This document shows positions 53,730 to 61,553 of a stretch of 64,000 nt of DNA, in pieces. The stretch is from CBFFRJ01 sp051486985 (GTDB lineage Bacteria; Pseudomonadota; Gammaproteobacteria; Enterobacterales; Enterobacteriaceae): the NCBI RefSeq assembly GCF_051486985.1, contig NZ_JAHVDV010000010.1, positions 62,001-126,000 on the forward strand, written 5' to 3'. The notes under the pieces are model-generated. The model did no database searches. It was not told the DNA's origin and saw nothing but the letters and a program-made list of their open reading frames with translations. A program made the translations under genes and the position numbers. Every line of letters starts with the position of its first letter. Position 1 is the stretch's first letter.

Positions 53730-54788
53730 TCAGGCGGCGCTGTTATAGCCGCTCGCCGGAAGCAGGGTTTTACTCCCTTTCAGGGTAAACAAGGAGAGCA
53801 CTGTAAAGCTCAGCGTAATACAGCCCAGGACCAGATAAGCCTGATGGAAGCCAACGGTATCGTACATTCGTCCTACCCATGCTGAGAGCACCACCCCCGA
53901 AAGCTGTTTTGACAAATTAAAGCCAATCAAAAACAGCGTGGCCGACAATTTCGGGTTAAAAGCAGAGGAGATATATTTAAAGGTGCCGACCAGCAGGAAC
54001 GGCAGTTCAAACATATGCAGCATTTTTAAGATAATCACTTCCACCGCAGAGGAGGCAAAAGAGGAACCCAGAATACGGGCAGACATAATCACGCCGGCGG
54101 CCAGCAGAGCGTTTTTCGCCCCGATGCGGTTAACAATAGCCGGAGCAAAGAACATGATGGTGGCGTTGAGTAATTCGCCCCCCGTGGTCACGAAGCCAAA
54201 CACCTCGGTCCCGCGCTGCGGACTGGAAAAGAACCCTTTAAAGAAGTTAGCAAACTGCTGATCAAAGACGTCATAAACGCTGGCGACCCCCACCACATAG
54301 ACAATAAACCCCCAGAAGCGGGGCATACGCAGTAGCTCGGCGGCAGTTCGCATAGAAAAGGCCTGACGATTGGCACCCAGCGCATCGATAACCTCTGCGC
54401 TGCTGCTGCCTTCCGGTTTTGAAACCCACAACAATACGCCAAGGACCAGCGCGAAACCGGAAGCTATCCAGAAAGTTATATTGGGGTCGATGCCAAATAA
54501 AATCCCGGTGATGGAAGCGCATAACGCCCAGCCCACACAGCCTGATACGCGGACTTTGCCATATTCAAACCGGTTGGCACGGCTCACGCGCTCTATATAA
54601 GCTTCTACTGCGCCGGAACCGCTGGAGAAGACAATGCCAAGGTAGATGCCACCTGCCAGTGCGCCGATGAAAATATTCATCTGTAACAGCGGCGACAATA
54701 CAAAAATAAAGAAGGGCGCAAACAAAATCAGTAATACCGTAATGGTCCACAGCAGATGTTTGCGCAGGCCGAGTTTATCGGAAATGAG
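53730..54788 (-). pseudogene. lacY: 5'-truncated lactose permease lacY'
   Basis: About 353 codons matching LacY from near residue 65 to the end. Transport residues survive: Glu in VEAYIERVSR, Arg/Cys in RVSGCVGWAL, His and Glu in LHMFELPFLLVG. The N-terminal two transmembrane helices and the start codon are missing. Homology breaks after LISDKLGLRKHLLW (at about 54788), and the DNA then continues directly into the C-terminal coding part of lacI on the other strand. An internal start would give a protein lacking the first helices, unlikely to work. Confidence 0.88.
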
Positions 54789-54792
54789 CCTG

Positions 54793-55059
54793 GCGGTGTC
54801 GGTGACCGGTTATGATGACACCGCAGACAGCCTCTATTTTCAGCCACCGCTCACCACAGTGGCGCAGGATTTCAACAAGCTCGGTAAACGCGCCGTGGAG
54901 TTGCTCATCCAGCAGATTGCCGCGCCGCAGATGCGAGTCCGTGAGCTTCTTCCCACCCGGTTAATCCTGCGCCAGTCAACCTGGCCGCTGCAAAACGATG
55001 CTGGCGATGAAAAAGTGCAGCTAATCAGCACGCTGAAAACGCTGGTGGAGAAGTTGTGA
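54793..55059 (+). pseudogene. lacI: 5'-truncated lac repressor 'lacI
   Basis: About 88 codons matching the C-terminal quarter of LacI: VSVTGYDDTADSLYFQPPLTTV (in two parts), then QDFNKLGKRAVELL, LLPTRLILRQST and a C-terminal tetramerisation-like Leu heptad (LISTLKTLVEKL). The DNA-binding and most of the core domain are absent. It starts within five bases of the lacY' breakpoint, on the opposite strand. This is the signature of one deletion in a divergent lacI-lacZY locus. Confidence 0.85.
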
Positions 55060-55159
55060 ATACAACTTGCGCAACGCAGACAACATGCCCCCGCGCAGGC
55101 GTATCTGCAATCGGCAGCAGGGGAACGCATCCCTCCCGCGACCGGCAGTGATGACGTTT

Positions 55160-55558
55160 TCAGAAAAACGTCATCTCGTCGTAGGGTTTTTCCCGGCAGG
55201 CGCGAAGGCGACTCGTTAAATCACCGTCATGAATCTCCAGTTTGTGCCCGTCGGGGTCGAGAAAATAGAGCGATTTCCCCTCGCTCCGGTTCGTTTTCCA
55301 TTCTATTACGCCTGCCGATTTCAAATGCTGCACAACCCTCTCGAAGTCATCCGACTCCACGTTGAACGCGACATGCGTGTAATCCTCACCAGGCACTACG
55401 CTGTCCGCAGACAGGCATAACCACAGGTTATCCAGTGTGAGGTAGGCGCCCCGTGCCCATCTGGCTTTTGGTGAAAAGCCCAGCGTGTTGACATAAAAAT
55501 CAAAACTTCTCGATACATCATTAACGGCAAGTGTGATGTGGTTCAGTCCGGTAAGCAT
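55160..55558 (-). CDS. fosA: Fosfomycin glutathione transferase FosA
   Basis: A 132-residue vicinal-oxygen-chelate enzyme that adds glutathione to fosfomycin. Metal ligands His7 (LNHITLAV), His62 (YTHVAF) and Glu108 (GHKLEIH) are present, and the K+-loop/substrate Arg-Ser region RSEGKSLYFLDPDG is intact. I chose ATG 55558 (MLTGLNH) with GAGG upstream, the normal FosA start; the longer frame adds 36 unrelated residues. Chromosomal fosA is common in Enterobacter and Klebsiella. Confidence 0.92.
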   Translation of the reverse strand: MLTGLNHITLAVNDVSRSFDFYVNTLGFSPKARWARGAYLTLDNLWLCLSADSVVPGEDYTHVAFNVESDDFERVVQHLKSAGVIEWKTNRSEGKSLYFLDPDGHKLEIHDGDLTSRLRACREKPYDEMTFF

Positions 55559-55784
55559 AAGCGCCTCTTCAGGATTGTGGGCAGGGCGGATAATTTCCCC
55601 GTTATTTCTCTCTTTTGTTGTCCTACCTTTTAAAACGTTTTTTGACCCTTTTTTGCAGGTCCCCACGGGGTATTATCACATCCCTGTCACTGGGTATTGG
55701 TTACGTGTTGTACGCATAGCCCGCGAGAAGCTGGCGACCCGGTACTGACTCATCTTCGCCCATACTTTTCCAGGAAAGACACCC

Positions 55785-56234
55785 ATGAATCGCCCAAACT
55801 GGTTTCACGTCTCTACCGAGGGAGCAAAATCTCTTGGTGCACTTCATCATTACGCCACGACCGCAACAGCCTTACCTGAAACGTTAATCCATCTGGTGTT
55901 TTTAAGAGTTTCGCAGATCAATGGCTGTGCGCACTGTATTGATATTCACACCCGCGATCTGCTCAGGCACGGTATGTCTGTTGAAAAGATGGTCCTGATC
56001 CCGGTCTGGGAAGAGGCACGCTATCTTTTCACTGAGCAGGAACAGGCTGCGCTGGCCTGGTCGGAAGAGGTCACCCGTGTCAGCGAAACGCATGCCAGCG
56101 ACGAAGCCTACTCTGCCGCGCTTGCCGTTTTTGGCGAGAAAGCGCTCGTCGAACTGACCATTGTCATTGCTACTATGAACGCCCTTAACCGAATGGGGAT
56201 AAGCTTCAGGATGAAGCCGCTCGCCAAAGCGTGA
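55785..56234 (+). CDS. Carboxymuconolactone decarboxylase/AhpD-like protein
   Basis: A 149-residue AhpD-fold protein with the redox motif NGCAHCIDIHTRD (CxxC plus His). Such proteins are alkylhydroperoxidase-like thiol redox enzymes. RBS AGGAAAGACACCC. It stands alone downstream of the divergent fosA. Confidence 0.85.
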   Translation: MNRPNWFHVSTEGAKSLGALHHYATTATALPETLIHLVFLRVSQINGCAHCIDIHTRDLLRHGMSVEKMVLIPVWEEARYLFTEQEQAALAWSEEVTRVSETHASDEAYSAALAVFGEKALVELTIVIATMNALNRMGISFRMKPLAKA

Positions 56235-56325
56235 AGTAACCTCTGGCGTGTGCCAGTGAGGGAGAGCGTAGTTCCTTGCTGGCGGGAATGTTGTCTTTTG
56301 CTTCACTCTCTCTGCCTGATTGAAA

Positions 56326-57111
56326 CTAAAGCATACTACCCGTCTTATTAAGCCAGGCAGGAAGGTGCTCTCTGTACCAGCTGAGGTAACGGGAGAGGTC
56401 GCTTTTCTGCCGCTCCTCAAGCAGAGTGACGACCTCACTTACGATCCAGGCTTTGGCAATCGCGATTTCTCTGGCGAGATGCTTCTCCTTATCAGAGGAA
56501 AACCGCTGATAACGTGCGGCCAGCGCTTCAAACTCCTGTTGCCTGCCCATACCTTTTATCAGGGGAGCCAGATCAATCGCCGGACTGCCCTGGCCAAAGC
56601 GCTCCCAGTCGAAAAGCACATACCCGCCGTTCGCTCTCTTTCCCCAGTTGCCCGCGTTAGTGTCCCCTGAAATCAGGCGCTTCGGGAAGAACAACACCTC
56701 GCTACAGCGTTGAAAACGCCGTAGCTGTTGCGCGGACTGTTGAGATAGCGACAGTAGCGCCAGGGTTTTCTCCAGGGCCGATTCTGACCACTGATGTTGA
56801 TGAAACACCCACTCAGCGCGGGCAGGAAAGCGGTGCAGCTGACCCAGCATGAGCAGTATGTCATCTGCTGTCACATCGGCCTGGCTCACCGGGTGCGGAA
56901 TATACTCCAGTATCAGCGCGCGACGGGCAGCATCGGCGGATATCAGCGCTGGGGTGGCAATGCCCGCCTGGTTAAGCTCACCGGCGACGTGCTGATAAAA
57001 GCAGTATTCCACCTCGCTGACCGGGGCTTTCTCTATCCTCAGTCGCCCGGTTTTATCCCGGACACGCACCACGCGGGAGGCCCCCATCCGGGAGAGATCG
57101 TCAGTTGCCAT
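56326..57111 (-). CDS. APH-fold phosphotransferase
   Basis: A 261-residue kinase-like protein. The catalytic loop RLISGDTNAGNWGKR (Asp, Asn) and metal motif LFDWERFGQGSPAIDLAPL are of the aminoglycoside/choline phosphotransferase superfamily. ATG 57111 lies inside the 3' end of the upstream DUF1304 gene (11-base overlap), so the two are coupled. A true resistance function is not implied; substrates range from sugars and choline to antibiotics. Confidence 0.78.
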   Translation of the reverse strand: MATDDLSRMGASRVVRVRDKTGRLRIEKAPVSEVEYCFYQHVAGELNQAGIATPALISADAARRALILEYIPHPVSQADVTADDILLMLGQLHRFPARAEWVFHQHQWSESALEKTLALLSLSQQSAQQLRRFQRCSEVLFFPKRLISGDTNAGNWGKRANGGYVLFDWERFGQGSPAIDLAPLIKGMGRQQEFEALAARYQRFSSDKEKHLAREIAIAKAWIVSEVVTLLEERQKSDLSRYLSWYREHLPAWLNKTGSML

Positions 57112-57460
57112 ACGCAACCAGCAGTGTGAGAAGCGCCGCCAGTGCTGGCAGTGCCTGCACATAAAGTATCTTCCGGCTTGCCGTCACCGCGCCAAAAATA
57201 CCGGCAATCACGACGCACACCAGGAAAAAGAGACACACTGCAGTGCCGTGTTCACCCAACCATAATCCCCAGAGCAACCCCGCCGCCAGAAACCCGTTAT
57301 ACAACCCCTGGTTCGCCGCCAGCACACGTGTCTGCCGGGCAAACTCTGCGGTCAGGTTAAAGGCTTTGCGGCCTCTCTTCGTGTTCCACAAAAACATTTC
57401 GAGGATAAGTATGTAGATGTGGATGAGAGCAACGAGGGTGATGAGGATAGTGGCGAGCAC
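57101..57460 (-). CDS. DUF1304 membrane protein
   Basis: A 119-residue protein with four hydrophobic segments. The family signature LVALIHIYILILEMFLW and ANQGLYNGFLAAGLLWGLW is clear. I chose GTG 57460, preceded by AGAGG at seven bases, which gives the normal family length; an ATG at 57523 adds 21 atypical residues. It precedes and overlaps the APH-fold gene. Confidence 0.8.
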   Translation of the reverse strand: MLATILITLVALIHIYILILEMFLWNTKRGRKAFNLTAEFARQTRVLAANQGLYNGFLAAGLLWGLWLGEHGTAVCLFFLVCVVIAGIFGAVTASRKILYVQALPALAALLTLLVAYGN

Positions 57461-57671
57461 AATCTGGCCTCTGGCGTAGGGGACGTTGAGAAGCAGTATA
57501 GATAAGTACCCTCTGCCAGGCATAGATGGCGAGTAAAGTCAGGGGTAAAAGAGAGGGGCGGGGCAGGTGCGCCCTGAGCTAAAAGCGGATATTTAAAATC
57601 TGGTAGGTTGTACCCCTGCGCGACCTTAACCTAAGCTGTCGTGACAGGAGAGGATATTCAGGGATTCTATT

Positions 57672-58397
57672 ATGCCATTAAACCGGATGTTGCTGAGCGG
57701 GTCGGCGGTAACGATTTTCGCGTTATTGCTGAGTGGTTGTATTCCGTATCCAAAGGAGCGACCAGGGTATATCGATCTGTGTGAGAGCGAGCATACCTTC
57801 ACGATTAATGGCCCGGATGGAAAGCAAGAGATCATTCTTGAAACCTATCTCTACGATCATGCGATTCCCGGTAGATATGTTCCTTCTAAACGCGCTTCAT
57901 TCACTCTCCCTCATGTACAAGGGCCTGATGCACGGCCGGAATTTTATGTTCAGCTGATAGCCTATAACAAAGGTCGACAACGACCATCGCGTCCGGGAAG
58001 TAAGGGAGCGCCGCCTGTACCGATCATGCTGGATAGCCGTCAGGCATACATTGACTTCGGTGATGGGCAACGCCTTGCCGCACGGCCTGAAATTTTTTCC
58101 GGCACCACATTTTTTCCCTATGATTTTCCTGAAGATGATTTGAAACATGCCTGGCCGTCGCCTTATGACATCAACAGTGATGAGGTGCATCGTAACGTGC
58201 CGCGTATCACCAATAATGATGACTACGGTTCTGCTTACGTAGTCTTCAAGGTGTATAACCAGCTGGCGAACACCAAATGGACCATTCACCTCGGTGAGCT
58301 TGAGGCTGGCGGGCAGAAGATAAGTGTTCCTCCGCTGAAGCTGTGTTATCAGCCGACACTAAAATGGATCGGTATCGAACCTCTTATGCGCCCCTGA
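57672..58397 (+). CDS. Lipoprotein of unknown function
   Basis: A 241-residue lipoprotein with lipobox LLSGC at about residue 23. The mature part has no recognised domain; it has Cys37 and a late Cys near LKLCYQP, possibly forming a disulphide, and is rich in Pro, Asp and Tyr. RBS AGGGATTCTATT. Its 3' end overlaps the convergent GrpB-like gene by 39 bases. Confidence 0.7.
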   Translation: MPLNRMLLSGSAVTIFALLLSGCIPYPKERPGYIDLCESEHTFTINGPDGKQEIILETYLYDHAIPGRYVPSKRASFTLPHVQGPDARPEFYVQLIAYNKGRQRPSRPGSKGAPPVPIMLDSRQAYIDFGDGQRLAARPEIFSGTTFFPYDFPEDDLKHAWPSPYDINSDEVHRNVPRITNNDDYGSAYVVFKVYNQLANTKWTIHLGELEAGGQKISVPPLKLCYQPTLKWIGIEPLMRP

Positions 58398-58970
58398 TAA
58401 GGTATCGGGTGGCGAAGAGTGTTCCCTGGCAACGCAACAGGAAGGCGTGGTCTCTGGAGTGCTTTTCTCATCCCCCAGCGCCAGCCGAAGATGATGGGCG
58501 ATAAACGCTTCCTTAAGCGCGCTGTAACCCTGACTGTCACCCTCGGCTGCCAGCACAGCCGCCCTTTTTAGCTGCGCATAGGCGGCGGCCACATCACGGT
58601 TCTTTCTGAGATAATCGCGAAAAGCGAGGTGCTTTCTGATTTGCGGATCGCCGGTGACGAAGGCATGGAGCTGATGGCTACGCGCGTTATCGCCCCTGGT
58701 GAAATACCTGCGACCCGCTATGCCATTCTCTCCACGTGCCCTGTAACCGGCCTCTGCCATTGCCGGGTTCAGGCCGTCCAGCGCAGTAAGGTCATTCACC
58801 TCCAGCAAGATATCAATCACCGGTTTGGCCGCGAGCCCCGGTACGGAGGTGCTGCCGATGTGGTGGATACGCACCATCACCTTGCCCAATACACGCTGCA
58901 GCAAGGCACTTTCGGCAGCGAAGCGGGCGGGCCACTGCGCGTCATACTCCGCTACGGTTATCTTTCGCAT
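58359..58970 (-). CDS. GrpB/UPF0157 family protein
   Basis: A 203-residue protein. Residues 1-170 form the GrpB nucleotidyltransferase-like domain: VAEYDAQWPARFAAE, IHHIGSTSVPGLAAKPVIDI and HQLHAFV. The C-terminal ~30 residues extend past the usual family length and overlap the convergent lipoprotein gene. Its start overlaps the upstream GNAT gene by 13 bases, indicating an operon. The family's role is poorly defined. Confidence 0.85.
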   Translation of the reverse strand: MRKITVAEYDAQWPARFAAESALLQRVLGKVMVRIHHIGSTSVPGLAAKPVIDILLEVNDLTALDGLNPAMAEAGYRARGENGIAGRRYFTRGDNARSHQLHAFVTGDPQIRKHLAFRDYLRKNRDVAAAYAQLKRAAVLAAEGDSQGYSALKEAFIAHHLRLALGDEKSTPETTPSCCVAREHSSPPDTLSGAHKRFDTDPF

Positions 58971-59464
58971 GCCGGGTATTCCATGTTTTCACTGGCGAGA
59001 GTATCCAGCTTTTCCCCGTACAGGCGGTGGTAATTAACACTCCTGATGATGTCTGCACCCAGAGCGTGATAAAACTGTTGGGCAAGCGGGTCGGCCGCTA
59101 CCGACAGCCAGTCCAGTTGCAGGCAGCCCCGGGCCTGCGCGCGCCCGGCGATAAAACTCATCAGTTTTCTGCCGATGCCTCTGCGTCTGAAGGGCGCAGA
59201 AACAAAAAGCTCTTTGATAAACATCTGCCCGCTGTATCGTGGGGAGGGGTACATCACCGACACGCAGGCAAAGGCTGCAATAACACCATCACAGACAACT
59301 TTGTGCACTTCCGTCCCGCTATCAGCCGCGAAGACGCTCTCCCTGAGATAGGCTGCCATATCGTGAGGCTGCAAGCAGAGATCGCTTTTGTACCAGGTCT
59401 CCATTTCGATAAAAATGTCTACCAGATCTTCATACTCCTGCGGTTCACAGACAGTAATATTCAT
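58958..59464 (-). CDS. GNAT-family N-acetyltransferase
   Basis: A 168-residue acetyltransferase with the acetyl-CoA-binding motif A VSAPFRRRGIGRKLMSFIAG near residue 90. ATG 59464 (MNITVCEP) follows GGGAGAGGT; a longer upstream start is unsupported. The stop overlaps the GrpB start. Substrate unknown. Confidence 0.85.
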   Translation of the reverse strand: MNITVCEPQEYEDLVDIFIEMETWYKSDLCLQPHDMAAYLRESVFAADSGTEVHKVVCDGVIAAFACVSVMYPSPRYSGQMFIKELFVSAPFRRRGIGRKLMSFIAGRAQARGCLQLDWLSVAADPLAQQFYHALGADIIRSVNYHRLYGEKLDTLASENMEYPACER

Positions 59465-59602
59465 ACCTCTCCCGTTATGCTTTCTATTTTTCAGTGCGTG
59501 GTTAGTCTGAAACAAATGCGCATAGTTTTTCAGCCCCCAGATCTGGTGTTCAGATTTCGCCCGGATTAGATTGATTTTCTGAGATAGCTTGTGGAAGACA
59601 AA

Positions 59603-59833
59603 ATGAAAGTATTGACTGTTATTGGCGCGGCCCTGTTAGCGACATCGTTCCAGACCGCTGCCTTCGTGTCTCAACCCTCTGTTCACGCCGCCCTGGCGCT
59701 GAGTGCAGGCAATGATCTGGCTAACGGGCAGGCACCTTCCGGCAAAGTGAATTACGGCGAGGTGGCAAAACTTATTCCTGTCGTGGGGTGTAACTGTGTG
59801 TTCTGCTGCGCTTTGCGTAGCGCCAGTTCATAA
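59603..59833 (+). CDS. Small exported Cys-rich peptide
   Basis: A 76-residue protein with a Sec-type signal (MKVLTVIGAALLATSFQTAA). The mature part is Ala/Gly rich and ends in a cluster of four Cys, GCNCVFCCALRSAS. ATG 59603 follows GGAAGACAAA. A clear terminator follows. I do not recognise a family; the Cys cluster could bind metal or be a disulphide knot. Confidence 0.65.
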   Translation: MKVLTVIGAALLATSFQTAAFVSQPSVHAALALSAGNDLANGQAPSGKVNYGEVAKLIPVVGCNCVFCCALRSASS

Positions 59834-59847
59834 GCCCTTTGCATCAG

Positions 59848-59887
59848 CAGGCCCGGTTGATCGCAACGCTACCGGGTCTGATTTTTT
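59848..59887 (+). terminator. Intrinsic terminator of the Cys-rich gene
   Basis: Ten-base arms CAGGCCCGGT and ACCGGGTCTG (one G-U pair) with a 13-base loop, followed by ATTTTTTG. Confidence 0.75.
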
Positions 59888-59906
59888 GTCGGTCTAATAC
59901 ATCTTC

Positions 59907-59990
59907 TCAATACGTTAGCCCGGTTTGGGCGATAGCCTTAAGTTTCTGAGCAGCGGTGTTGATATCGGTCTCTTTGCGTACGTCCGGCAT
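59907..59990 (-). pseudogene. Remnant of a Nudix hydrolase N-terminus
   Basis: A 27-codon frame opening MPDVRKETD and containing KLKAIAQTGLTY, which resembles the conserved N-terminal segment of the Nudix_N family (typically LQAIAQTGLTY followed by DPYDRERYE). It stops straight after GLTY and has no SD. This looks like the decayed stub of a lost gene. Confidence 0.45.
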
Positions 59991-60241
59991 GGTGTTTAGC
60001 TGTGTCTGGCTGTACGGGGGGCAGTCAGCCCGCAACCGTAACAGTAAAATAAAAGCAGAAAAATGGGGGAGAGGTAATGGCCTCCAGTCTGCCTGAAAGC
60101 TTCCCTCGCACTTTTGAGTAGAGGACCGGCTGTGGACGCCCCGGCCTGCTCAATAGGTTCCCTCTCCCAGCCGGGGAGAGGGTCAGGGTGAGGGGAACAC
60201 CCGGCGCATAAACGCACCACTCTCACCACTTCAACGCAATC
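59991..60241. other. Remainder of the intergenic region 59834-60241
   Basis: Between the Cys-rich gene and the next minus-strand gene the only features seen are the terminator, the Nudix stub and the REP-like repeat. Confidence 0.5.
60160..60200. repeat. REP-like intergenic palindrome
   Basis: CCCTCTCCC and GGGAGAGGG form a hairpin at 60160-60182, followed by TCAGGGTGAGGGG. This G/C-rich pattern resembles a repeat dispersed in intergenic regions of enterobacteria; the copy number here cannot be tested. Confidence 0.5.
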
Positions 60242-60799
60242 TTACTTACCGAGGATATTGTTTACAGCAGCGATATGACCCGGCTTATCTTTCTGGTTAG
60301 AAATGACCTGGATAATGGTGAATTTTTTGTTGGCGACCGCAATCAGCGTGGCCTGATAAACATCAGTACCATCCATATTGCTGGTGGCTTCAATGTGGTA
60401 GACCTTCAGGCCCTTCGCGTTCTCGGTTTTTTCACTGACAACGTTATAAGCAGGGGAGGATTGCTTCTGCTGGTCTTTAATAGATTTCAGGCCATTGAGG
60501 AAATCATCTTCACTGGCAGCGCGGGCAGCCAACGGAATATCTTCTTCGCCAATAATAAGCACGCGTTTAGCCTGTTTATTGACATACATTTTTCCAGGCG
60601 CGCCGCCAGGAACAGGCTGGGCTTCATAGCCCTGCAAGGTAAATACCTGTTTCCCACCCAGAAGAGAGAGCGTTTCGCTGCTGGACGCTGCTTGTTCTGT
60701 CTTTTGAGTTTCGGCAGCGGTAGCGACATTCAGCGTGCAGCCCAGCGCCGCGGTAAAGCAAATGGCAGCGGACAGATTAACTAACTTCTTTAATTTCAT
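60242..60799 (-). CDS. Exported DcrB-like protein of unknown function
   Basis: A 185-residue protein with a signal peptide ending near TAA-E (residue 29). The mature part (LSLLGGKQVFTLQGYEAQPV, then a late IIQVISNQKDK) resembles the DcrB/PsbP-Mog1 fold in layout: extended N-terminal strand, central beta sheet and C-terminal helix. ATG 60799 has AGGAG upstream; an ATG two codons earlier is less likely. Periplasmic, function unknown. Confidence 0.65.
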   Translation of the reverse strand: MKLKKLVNLSAAICFTAALGCTLNVATAAETQKTEQAASSSETLSLLGGKQVFTLQGYEAQPVPGGAPGKMYVNKQAKRVLIIGEEDIPLAARAASEDDFLNGLKSIKDQQKQSSPAYNVVSEKTENAKGLKVYHIEATSNMDGTDVYQATLIAVANKKFTIIQVISNQKDKPGHIAAVNNILGK

Positions 60800-61553
60800 A
60801 GACAACTCCTCATGTTGTTATTTCCTTAACTAACGAACCGGCGGTAAAAGATCAGAGCCCAGAGTGAATATTCAACGCTACTGATTAACCAGCCTGCAAG
60901 CTGGCATTACCGCCTGTTTCCTGGTTTTATCGTGCAGTCAAATGCGGCACCAATAATGACAGAATGAATAAAGGTAGCTCTTTTTTCGTATGCAGGATGA
61001 AAAAATTCATCGTACAAAAAATAAGGGGAAATTCCGGTTTGCAAGAGCCTGAGGCTGGAGCAAAAAAAGGTAAAATCATCCTTTAATTTAATCTCTGACA
61101 TTCGCCTGGTCAGCTTTTCCCTTGATTTTATTAGGATTTGTTTGGAAAACTAACACATTTCTCTCTGTGTTGCGAATGATTTCCGTCCTGAATTCATTCT
61201 CTTTCGATGATTGACAAAGATATTTTTTCTCAATGCGATAATTCTTAAATATGGATTAAAGCAAGGGCGGAGATGGGCATTTGTTATTACGTGCCATTTT
61301 ATCGCGACACGATTCCCTGTGGCGCACGATGATTTGTAAAGCGTAATAATGGTGTGGATATTTCATCCGTTGCCTCCAGGCGTGGGGCAGGGATATGCCA
61401 GTGGATGCAATATATCCTGATAAATTAACCGCGAGATTTGATTTCATATTTCCATAACTAACAAAGGTAGGTTTACAATCAACGTAGACTGTTTGTAAAG
61501 TAGTTTAAATGTGGCGGCAGGGTGCGGTCTTCTGACTTGCAGAGTGATGCCTT
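60800..61553. other. AT-rich intergenic region upstream of the M48 protease
   Basis: About 750 bases with low G+C. Two minus-strand frames (60907-61101, 61256-61447) have no recognisable product and weak start signals. It probably holds divergent promoters. Confidence 0.5.

Noticed and set aside
55160..57460. Mobile resistance island around fosA and the APH-fold gene
   Set aside because: No integrase, transposase, terminal repeats or attachment sites; chromosomal fosA is normal in Enterobacter, and the kinase need not be a resistance enzyme.
60907..61101. 64-codon minus-strand frame upstream of the M48 protease
   Set aside because: Weak start signal and no similarity; AT-rich region gives chance frames. 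Left as unsupported.
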